A stretch of 64,000 nucleotides of DNA from the NCBI GenBank assembly GCA_948567375.1, contig OX419759.1:8834744-8898743 (forward strand), given 5' to 3'. Under the pieces are notes generated by a model. That model saw only the letters and a list, made by a program, of their open reading frames with translations. It was not told where the DNA came from and did not search any database. The position numbers and the translations under genes were made by a program. The stretch comes from Lunularia cruciata (lineage: Eukaryota > Streptophyta > Marchantiopsida > Lunulariales > Lunulariaceae). Positions within the stretch are counted from its first letter, which is position 1. Every line of letters starts with the position of its first letter. This document shows, piece by piece, positions 44,381 to 53,925 of this stretch.

Positions 44381-46602
44381 ATGGAGAAGCAGTGGTCGGC
44401 ATTGGAGATAGTCATCACTGCCCTGGCAGGTATTGCAGGGTTAGTTCTGATGACAATAACGTTGAGATCCAAGTCGAAGTCTTGCCGGCCCCCTGGACCT
44501 ACACCTTGGCCGGTGATTGGCAATTTGCATCAGCTAGGGCTACTTCCACATCAGACTCTGGCTCATCTTGCGAAGAAGTATGGACCCCTAATGTTCTTGA
44601 AATTTGGTTCGGTAGATGTAGTTGTTGCATCTTCTCCAAGAGTTGTAGAGCAATTTCTAAAAACTCATGACATAGTATGGGCATCACGAGCGGTCGGCAC
44701 GGCTGCGGGTAGAATTCTGTGTTACAACTATAATGAGCTCGCGTACCTTCCATATGGAGCTCGGTGGCGATATGCGCGTAAAGTCTTCACAGAGGAGTTG
44801 TTCAAAGCGCAGCGCCTTGCGGACTTTCAGGTGGGAAATCTTTGAGTGTGACAGAATCATGACGGTTAGTATTTCACTGTATCAGTTTAAAGAGTTGTGT
44901 AGAGTATACATGAATATGTGAGAGTAATATCTTTAGCTTTCGATCACAATGGTGCTGTGAGTGGGGCTGGAGGCTCGAGTTCCCTAGAAAAATTAGAGTA
45001 TGTATATATTGTGATATGAAATCTTCTCTCTGTAAATTTTAATGTCGGCCATGAGTAATTTTAGGCACTTATGCTGATGTACCATCAACTGTTACTTGTA
45101 GATTTACTGTGTTTGTTACTTGTTCGTTCGTCTTTGAGAACAGCATTCTTTTAAGGCGCTTCTTGTGCAACTGATTGCACATAGTGACTGAGAACTAGAC
45201 TCGTCATTTCCGACGTTTAAGCATTCAAATGAGTTGATCAGTGAGATGTCAAGAAAAGCAGTTGAGAGAGTATCATCGGACAAAAGCTTACTTAAGGTAC
45301 CATATGTATGTGCAGAAATCACGGAAGGAAGTAGTGTTGTCGGCCGTAAACACTCTGTTTGATAAATGTAGCGGTGGGAAAACCGTGCGCATGGATTGGA
45401 CCCTGGGTACAATGTCAACAAACATAGCGACTAAAATGCTAGCAAAAAACTGCGTTCTGAGCAGTAAGTCAATGGCTATCAAGGACAGCCCAGATTTCCA
45501 GCAGACGATTAAAGATGCATTCGTCTTATCCGGCGTGTTGAACATTGGAGATTACATACCCTGGTTGGATCGCTTTGATCTACAGGGGTACAAAAAAAAA
45601 ATGACAGGTGTAGGGACGAAGTATGACGCATTCCTGCAAAGCGTTTTAGACGACCACCGTGAAAAGCTGAAGAGGAATGCAGCGCAAAATATTGACACAG
45701 TGGTCGACGAACAGGATATCGTAGACGTATTGCTAACTCGTCCGAGTGATGTTGACGGGCAGAATCTTAGCGACGAGGAACGTAAAGCGCTTATGCAGGT
45801 AGATTTACAATTCTATCCGATTTCGCAGACTAAACTCCAATCTCCTGGATATTTTTGGTAAAGTTTATGGCCGCGGGCTTTGTTTTGTTCAAAATTTGAT
45901 AACCAGCTAACCCGCTAGATGATAATTTACTTCTTGCTTATCACCTTCTGGTGCGTTTACTTGTTTCAGGATGTCATTATGGCGAGCACGGACACTGTAG
46001 CCAATACAATAGAGTGGTGCCTTTCGGAACTGATAAAAAATCCACGTCTATTGGGAAAAGCTCAAGCAGAAATGGATTCAGTGATAGGACGAGAACGAAT
46101 TGTGGAAGAGAGCGATCTACCGAATCTACCTTACTTGCAAGCTGTTGTGAAGGAAACTTTCCGCTTGCACCCAGTTGCCCCTCTCTTGGCACCTCACCAA
46201 TCTTCAGAAGAGAGTGAAATTGACGGATATCGTTTGCCTGCAAACACTAGATTATTTGTCAATGTGTGGGCAATACAAAGAGATCCTGAAGTCTGGGATA
46301 GACCACTGGAGTTCTACCCGGAAAGGTTTTTTGACACCACAAAGGACATACACGGCCAACACTTCGAACTGTTACCTTTCGGAACAGGTCGAAGAATGTG
46401 TCCCGGAAAGAACTTAGGCCTCCTTATGATTCAGTACATTCTGGCGGTGCTGATACAAGCGTGCGATTGGAGGCTAGCCCCAGGGCAGAATCCGGATTCC
46501 ATTGATAGAGATGAAAAATTCGGACTAACTCTGCCGAGACTCAACACACTCAGAGCAATTGCAACTCCTCGGGTACCAAGGCAACTCGTTTCCAGCTTCT
46601 AG
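44381..46602 (+). CDS. cytochrome P450, CYP71 clan (A-type), three exons
   Basis: Exons 44381-44830, 45316-45798 and 45970-46602; both introns (485 and 171 bp) are phase 0 with GT..AG ends. The product is 521 aa, the usual length. Seen: N-terminal membrane anchor (about residues 8-28), basic stretch and proline hinge R-P-P-G-P (36-40), helix C W-R-Y-A-R (129-133), helix I A-S-T-D-T (316-320; the usual AGTDT has Gly replaced by Ser), helix K E-T-F-R (373-376), P-E-R-F (428-431) and heme loop F-G-T-G-R-R-M-C-P-G with Cys455. By family it is an ER-bound haem monooxygenase using NADPH-P450 reductase. The substrate cannot be read from sequence. Intron 2, just before helix I, is the conserved A-type intron; intron 1 is additional. 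Subfamily is uncertain; it recalls gymnosperm CYP736/CYP750-like enzymes. There are no internal stops or frameshifts, unlike all neighbours. The ATG at 44381 was chosen because it gives a standard anchor. Confidence 0.93.
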
Positions 46603-47939
46603 GTTTGATGGATCGTTTGATGCTCAGACCATGATGGGAACTTTGCTCCCAACTGGCTGGCCAAGTGATCCGCTAAGATGTACAGCGTATCATTGACAAT
46701 ATTATAACTGGTGGACAGCGAGATGTAAATTAAAACATGAGGGGGGTTTCAATGGGGTTTGTATGGGTGCCCGTCACAATTGACCATCAAGGTAAACAAA
46801 TTTATATTCTTCTTGCTAAATTATATGGGTGACCTTTTGAGAAAAGAGTCCCTAGTCTTCAATTCCAGGATTTATCTTGTGTCAATTAATTCTAATCTTT
46901 GGGAGATGTACCACATACATGATTTCATAGAATCGATTTGTTTTTACATTCACAATGGCCATAAATTATTGAATGAAGTTGACTTACCCATAGCCATACT
47001 GGAATACATACCATTAGAACCCCTACGACTGTCATGCTGATCTCATTGTCCCATCTCAATGATCACCAACATGTGGTTTCTACTTGTGAGTTGTGTACTC
47101 ATAAAGTCGACCTTAAAAAATGTTATTTCTGGTTCTTACTAGGTCTATGTCTCATTAATCTGTAGCAAACTATATGCATGCTTGAACCTTTTGCCTTTAT
47201 ATTGGTTTTTGACGAATAGTACAACTTGAATCCCCCCCTTTGCAGTACAGGGGATTTGAACTTAGTATCGAATTGTTGCATATCTATGCAAATAAATACA
47301 AAAGAAGTAACTTGAACATTACACACCATCCAAAGCAAAAATGAGGATTAACACTTTCCATGAAAATCATATGGCTTTTATTATCTAAACCCTAAATTCT
47401 AATTTTACGAATCTTGAGGTTTACGGTACAACTTAGGCTCGATCTTTATATGACTTGATGGAGTTCTTGCTTTTCATGCGGGTCCGCCGGATCACAATCT
47501 GATATGTGAAGATCTTTTGAGAATCAATCATGCCCATTCATCATTTATCATCATGAGGTCAGCTCTTAGAGAGGAGAAATCAATAAGCTTGCATTCTCCT
47601 TTATGCATGACAACTATAACTTTAGAAGAATGTCAACACGGAAAAGTGGCCAAAAGTCCAAATAGCGTACCCTGAATGAGAAAGGAAGAGAATACAAGAT
47701 CACTAAAAACTGCACATAAATAATTTGAGCACTAAGCCCGAGCAAAAAGGGCTAAAAGCTAAAGAGAAACAATAGCCCAACATTGACAATAAAGAAACAA
47801 AGTAATCTACTCTTGAACTTTGTGATATAAGAACTCTAAAGATATGTCCCATAGATGGAGAGAGAGGGTTCAGATGTATCAGGAGCCCTTACTATCATTG
47901 CCTATCAATGAAGACCCAATGTTTATGATCACTATAGGA
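46603..47939. other. P450 3' flank, then no gene recognised
   Basis: The first ~150 bases are probably the 3' UTR ('aattaaaacatga' near 46726 is a possible poly(A) signal region). Beyond that the sequence is AT-rich. Short frames at 46759-47040 and 47123-47338 have no motifs. Confidence 0.45.
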
Positions 47940-49829
47940 TGACAAAGTAGTATTATGTTTTTTTTCTCTCAAGGAACACACACAATGCTTACTTGTGAAG
48001 TCTAAAGTTAAAAGTTCATGTCTAAGCCTATCAAAGGAGGTTGTGCATACTTGCAATCCCATCTCTCAAGAACTTTTACACCAATTTTCCAAACTCTCTT
48101 TTTTATTGAATTGGGAAAAAGTAATCTCACCTGCCATCACAACACACACTCTTGGTTATAATTATCATTTCCAACATCACCAAAGAAAAATACACAACAC
48201 ACCTAAGGAAAGGAGATCTAGTTCCAACACCTACATACTAATCCAAGCCAATTATGCATACAATTAAGCATCAATCAAACATGGAAAGCACAGGAAGCAT
48301 CCAAACATAACTAGTTTAACAATAATCTCCGTCCTTCTAGAATAAATGTGTATTAGAGGGCATCCTTGCTCTATCCAAAAGTTACTTTCAACTTATATTT
48401 CAAAAGCTAACTCTAACTTGTACTCAAAATAAGGAAAATCTATACTTTTCAATAGAGAAATATTTATGAGACTAAGGTTGAGATAATTTTTCTTTCTAAC
48501 TTCAATTCAAAATTTCTAAAATTGAATAAAAGCTTACAAGATAAGCTTTCCAATGATATATATCAAGATAAGCTTTAATCTGACTATTACAACTATTGTT
48601 ATCATTTCTTGAATCTAATCTAATTCTATGACTCAAATCCAAATCCAAAACCGTAATCTAAGTGTCACTCCTTGTTCATGCACAATTTTTGCCAACTTTT
48701 TGACCCAAATAGTCATGTAAGCACTAGGAATTCTTTAGCAAGATCTTATTCATTCAATCATGATTGAAAAATGGGAAAATTAAATTAAATTATAGTTAGA
48801 GATAGAATAACCTATAAGAGCCTATTACAATATCTTCATTAGAGTTGTTTCATAAGATCTCACTACTTGTAAATCCTACATACAATCAGATTTTACATAG
48901 TAGTTTTTTGTGCGCTTGTCTAATCTTCTTTGAAGTTTGTTATTTGAATTCAATACCAATTCCTAATATGGTTCAATTTTCAAGTTGAGTTGACATTTGA
49001 GCTCAATAAATCCAATTATATTTGATCCAAGACCCTACATTCTTTATCATGTCCAAATGTAACATTTATTGGATACAATAATGTTACCATACCTCTATCT
49101 CCAACCTAGTTAATAAATCACAAAAAGATATCCTTAAACTCCATGAGTCCTCCAATTTTTGCACCTAAGTATGAATTAGATCTCCTTGCTTCCATCTATC
49201 ATATCTTAGGCATTACTTACTAAAATTTATTGTTTTTCATTTTTACATTGTATCTTGTTTGCTCTTCTCCTAATGGTCTTCACTTCACAAATGGATTTTT
49301 TGAATAGTCTTGAACTTGCAAAACACTTGTCTTGAATTTGTGGAAGTCAATTCCTTGTACTTGGGATGCTTGGCAGTTGCTTCTTTGACACATTGACCTC
49401 CAAATCTCCATCCCTAAAGCCTTGAGCAAGAGTTTGGTGTATCTCCTTCTACAAAAAAATTAAATCCCAAACTTGCCCATAAGTAAGCATAAGAAAGATA
49501 ATAGGATACTTATTCTCTATCACCTATACCATAATTGCAAAATCAAAATGAACTATCATCCAGGCCCAATGATCATTGTGCAAAATCTGAAACCTAATGA
49601 GAAAAAAGCTTTAAGAGGGGTAGATCAAGAGTGCAAAACTTCTCTCAATGACCTCATACTCAAACATCCACCTCCCACACTTTGCTACCTCTCTAAGATG
49701 CCCTAGCTTTTGCACTCTACTCCAACTCAAAACTTGCAAGACTAAAATGTACTATTTTCTATAAGCCTCCACCATATTTATACATCCAAACTGTAGAAGA
49801 AGATAGTTTCATAATCCATGTCATACATA
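47940..49829. repeat. AT-rich intergenic DNA including a family F repeat
   Basis: About 48120-48370 resembles 2026-2400 (shared 'catcacaa(c/t)(g/a)cacactc', 'accaaagaaaaata', 'cacctaaggaaagga', 'caatcaaacatg'/'caatcaagcatg'). The remainder has no sustained frames and no recognised family. Confidence 0.45.
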
Positions 49830-49958
49830 TATACATTGCTGCACAATAGACATTGATGGAAACATCATACGTTATACAAGCACAACTTATACAAAAGTTA
49901 TACAAAAACTCTAAAGTACCATAATAATTAGTTCACACATGACTTGAATCACACTCAA

Positions 49959-50361
49959 TGTAACAGTATGGAGTTTAGCAACGTAGCTAGTAAGGCTAGC
50001 AAAGTAGAGAATAAGCCAAATTAGCCTAAAATATTCCAAAAGCATCTAAGAAGCTTCTTGGGAAGCTTCCCGACTAGTTAACTTGCACCCCAAGTAGGTA
50101 GCTTCTAGAAGGAAGCTTCTAACTAAATTAGCTTGCATGCCAAGTAGGCGGCTTCTAGAAGGAAGCTTCTTGAGAAGCTTCCTAGTTAACTTGGCTTGCA
50201 CTCTAAGAAAGCGGCTCAAGGAAGCTTCTCAAGGGCCTTGTATGCTACCTATAAATACCAAAGCCAAAGCTCATGCTAGGCATTCGGAGTTTTCCTTCAT
50301 TCAAGTGTCCCAATGTGAGTTTCCATTCTCCTATTTCTCTCCTTGGATTCGGTCTTTTACA
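49959..50361 (+). mobile_element. family C solo LTR with perfect target duplication
   Basis: TGTAACAGTATGG.. to ..GGTCTTTTACA, 403 bp, in sense orientation on the plus strand. Flanked by CTCAA at 49954-49958 and 50362-50366. TATAAATA at 50250-50257. GAAGCTTC and TTCTAGAA repeats persist upstream, but the three-unit site near the U3 start is partly lost ('aatattccaaaag'). Confidence 0.92.
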
Positions 50362-51049
50362 CTCAACTTGGATCAAAAAACAATCCTCATTTCAATAGTC
50401 TACCAATAATTGATTACAATCAAGCCACACACACTCTAGCTAAGAGACTTTGGGTGATGCTCGCCGGCCTTTGTCCACCATAGCCAAGAGCTTGAAGGCT
50501 CAACATTAGAGAAGTAAGCTCTTTGTAGTTGCATGTCAAAGGTATACTTATTTGCTTGATCTAGACCTCCAACCCTAATGGTGCTATTGATGGCACATTT
50601 GATGATACAAATAGTGCAAATGATGATGGATCTCATGGTGTGATCAATAGTCCTAACACAAAATCTTGCAACCACTAAGTAGTCTTAACTCTAAGCGCTA
50701 AGACTATCACTCCAACGTCCAAGCAAACTAGCTTTGGCATTGCAAATGTTGTGATAGCTATGAACTGTATATATATCACTCCATAATATACATTGCTATC
50801 AATATAAAAGTACAATTCATACAAAAGTTATACATAAACTCTAAAGTATCAATATTACCCCCTAGTTGGCAATTAGGTTCCTCTAACTCCAGATAGCCAT
50901 CTACTCCAAGTATGTGATATGCCTTATGGTGGGCAAAGATCAAGAGGCTAGGTGCTATCGAGCTCCATTGTTAGTCAGTTGTCTATAATCTATATGACAT
51001 GAAGTGTGAACTAGCTATAGATCAAGTACATCAAGAACATAACCATTAT

Positions 51050-51354
51050 TCTTGAGGAACCATTGTGAAAGGAAGAGTAAAACATGTCATATGCCATCCT
51101 CTTAAATAGTTATCACACACCAACATAGTAGCAACTCAACTAGAAGAGCCATATAATATACACCGCAAGCTTGCACATACAAATGCCAAGCGTGGGTCCA
51201 TAGTGCCATCAATGTTTGGGAGATGACATGGCATACAATTATGCACATGATCCTTCCAAACAACACCATCACATCCTTCCAACATGAGGACTCTAGAAGA
51301 CCAAATCTTGTGCACTCTCAAGATAGTGAGACTTTTGGTTATATCAAGTGTCAT
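51050..51354 (-). pseudogene. decayed PHD-finger-like coding segment in D1
   Basis: One frame on the minus strand reads 'LEGCDGVVWKDHVHNC', 'PCHLPNIDGTMDP', C-A-S-L-R-C, one stop, then M-L-V-C-D-N-Y-L-R-G-W-H-M-T-C followed by F-T-L-P-F-T-M-V-P-Q-E. The spacing C-x2-(Y for C)-x4-H-x2-C and the 'GWHM.C.TPP...VP' context are those of the second half of a PHD finger. D2 has the same (52740-52993). The source gene is unknown; it may be the coding part of an uncharacterised transposon. Confidence 0.5.
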
Positions 51355-51370
51355 TGATGTAGTCTTTTCT

Positions 51371-51904
51371 AGATATATATAATCACCTGGATGAAATCAA
51401 TGGATCAAGGATCTATAACCTCCTCCTCAAATGGTAGCATAGCATAAGAAATCCATATGTTGAGCAATTGCTACGTTCTCAAAGGCCACGGCATCACTCT
51501 CCAAGAAGTCTCTACTTATCAAGAACATGTGCTCACCCATACAATGGCTACAATTAAATCTAGATCTTGTCTATAAAGTAGAAATTAAGGAGAGGAGGAT
51601 GCTAAGGAGACTTACTGGCTGAACCAATAGCCCATGGCTAACCTAGGTAATTGGAGATCCTAATTTCCCAAGTGATCTCTCTACAAACTATACTTATGCA
51701 ATCCTCTCTTCATTGTTTGAACCAATTTCTCTACTAAGCAATCTACCTTAAAGTGATCTCAAGAGGGATTATGTTGATCAATTTAGGCCAAGTCATACAA
51801 GACCTAAAAATCCTCCAAGAACTTTATACCTTGATCATTTAAAACTTAAGTTGGTGCACAAAAATGGCTAAGAATCTGATCCAAGAATGAGTAAGATATA
51901 TGTT
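51371..51904. other. spacer between D1 and D2, no gene seen
   Basis: AT-rich, no sustained frame, no recognised family. Confidence 0.45.
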
Positions 51905-53044
51905 GTCGTGTGTATATACATTGCTACATACATTGTTGTCAATATCATATACCATAAAAACACAATTCACACATAAGTTGTACATGAACTCTAAAGTGAC
52001 ACAATAATCAATTTGTTCTTCCACTTGAATCATACTCAAATCAAATTGGTATTCAAACCTTTAGTCAACAATCTACCAACAATTGAACACTAATTATAGT
52101 CAAGCTACACACACTCTAGCTAAGAGACTCCAAGTGATGCTTGTTTGCCTCTATCCATCATAACCAAGAACTCAAAGGCTCAACGTTAGAGAAGTGAGCT
52201 CTTTGGAGCTACACTTTGAAAGTACACTCCTCAACTTGACCTAGGTCTCCAACCCTGATAGCACAATTGATGGCATATTTAATGGTGCAAACGGTATAAG
52301 TGATAGTGAGTCACACCATGTGATCAATAGCACTAACATGAAATCAGATCGCTAACAAGTAGTACATGAATAAGTACCAAAATAATTATGATAGCAAACA
52401 TTATGACTCTAGCATCTGCACAAACTAGCTTTGGCATTGCAAATATCATGACAATTGATGTGCCTATATACATCATTGCACAACATCATACACTTTAGAA
52501 ATATAACTCATACATAAGTCATATATAAACTCTAAAGTGCCACAATTGCTCCCTGGCTAGTAGTTAGGTCCCTCTAAATCCAAATAGCCATCTACTCTAA
52601 GTATATGATATACCCTATGGTAGGCAAAGATCATGAGGTTGGATGCTATCAAGCCCCATTGTTAGTTGCATGTTTGCAATCTATACCACATAAAGGGTGA
52701 ATTAGCTATAGGTCAAGTAAATTTAGGATATAACCACTATCCTTGAGGAACCACTATGAGAGGAGTAGTCAAACATGCCATATGCCATCCTCTTGAGAAA
52801 CTATCACACACCAACATAATAGCAGTTCTACCATAAGAGCCACATAAAATACACCGCAAGTATGCACATACAAGTGCCAACTTGGGTCCATAATGCCATT
52901 AATTTTTAGGAAGTGACATGGGGCACAATTGTGCACATGATCCTCCCGAACAACACCATCACATCCTTCCAACTTGAGTACTCTAGAAGGCAAAACTCAA
53001 GATAGTGCAGCTTGGAATAATATCAAGTGTTGTTGGTGCAGTCT
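51905..53044. repeat. family D repeat, long copy D2
   Basis: Direct repeat of D1: 'tatatacattgc', 'aactctaaagtg', 'caattgaacactaattatagtcaagc', 'gatgcttg', 'gaggaaccact', 'catatgccatcctctt', 'cacaccaacata', 'acaacaccatcacatccttccaac'. It ends where a C-family LTR starts, at the point aligned with D1 'agtctttt'. Confidence 0.7.
52740..52993 (-). pseudogene. decayed PHD-finger-like coding segment in D2
   Basis: The minus strand encodes 'SRVLKLEGCDGVVREDHVHNC', and in a shifted frame M-L-V-C-D-S-F-S-R-G-W-H-M-A-C followed by L-T-T-P-L-I-V-V-P-Q-G (start of this frame at 52817). It matches D1 at protein level and is closer to the PHD consensus at L-T-x-P-L. The second Cys is Phe here and Tyr in D1, so an ancestral Cys is plausible (TGT to TTT/TAT). 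Confidence 0.5.
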
Positions 53045-53132
53045 TGTAAAAGACCAAGGAGAGAACTAGGAGAATGGAATATCAAAGTGGAAGATCGGAG
53101 TAGAACACTTGAATGAGCGAAACTTCAAATGC
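53045..53132 (-). repeat. family C LTR fragment, split by the A element
   Basis: TGTAAAAGACCAAGGAGAG.. matches the plus-strand left end of the C LTRs at 36590 and 41797 for 88 bases, up to 'aaatgc', where the family A element is inserted. The rest would lie beyond the window. Confidence 0.75.
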
Positions 53133-53925
53133 TGTGACAACCCGGCAAATATCACTTTTGTGGTAATCGGGTAAGTAAAGTTTGTTCCCATAGAGATACG
53201 AGTCAAAATTGGTCAAATACAAAGCAAAGTAACAATTTCAGTTCTTCTTGGTTGCGTCTTTAATCTCTCAGGTAGAAACCATACCCAAAAGAGAATAACA
53301 AGCACTGATTCGTAGTCTTGTCACAAATTAACATTCCTTAATCACAAATCCTTCAATTCTTTCCAAACAATCTTGATTGTGATGATTCAGGCTCTCTTGA
53401 AAATGGCACTTCACTGCAAAATGACTTTGCCTCAGAATTGTGTTCCGCTCCTCCACTGAAGGCACAACTTCCTCAATCAAAATTTCTTCACATCAACCTC
53501 GTATTGCACTCACAAATGCAGAATACTACCAACACTACAATTCCTCTCAGATCTGTCAAGGCATTGCTTCGATTGCACTTCACTCAGGATCAAACACACA
53601 AAATGAAGATCAAAGCTATGGAATCCAACATCCAACAAGCACATTGACTTGCACTTCAAAGTTATCCCAACACTCACAAACACAATTGCAAAGTTGATAC
53701 TCGGAATCAAGCTCAAGCGACGAGCACTACTTCACAGCACTTTGCTTTATCTATTCTCAGAAATAATGAGCACTGAACAACAAATCTCTACGAATGCCAC
53801 TCTTAAATAGTGAACAAATCGACAGTTCTAACAACTATACCGTTCTACAACAACTCTTCTAACCTGCAGATCCGAAATGACAATGCACCGCTTCATATCT
53901 GCCTCTTCAAATCTCAAATCTGTTA

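Larger units (their letters stand above)
49830..51370. repeat. family D repeat, long copy D1
   Basis: Aligns with D2 (51905-53044) over its whole length, period about 1.69 kb in the right half. It contains the C solo LTR 49959-50361. The minus strand retains a decayed coding segment (see 51050-51354). Confidence 0.7.

Noticed and set aside
46759-47040. Open frame of 93 codons downstream of the P450 gene
   Set aside because: AT-rich, no motif, no start or splice context; typical of chance in this composition.
47225-47265. Sequence 'aggggatttgaactt', similar to an RNA polymerase III B box on the minus strand (possible SINE or tRNA)
   Set aside because: No matching A box at a suitable distance, no cloverleaf, no second copy or target duplication seen.
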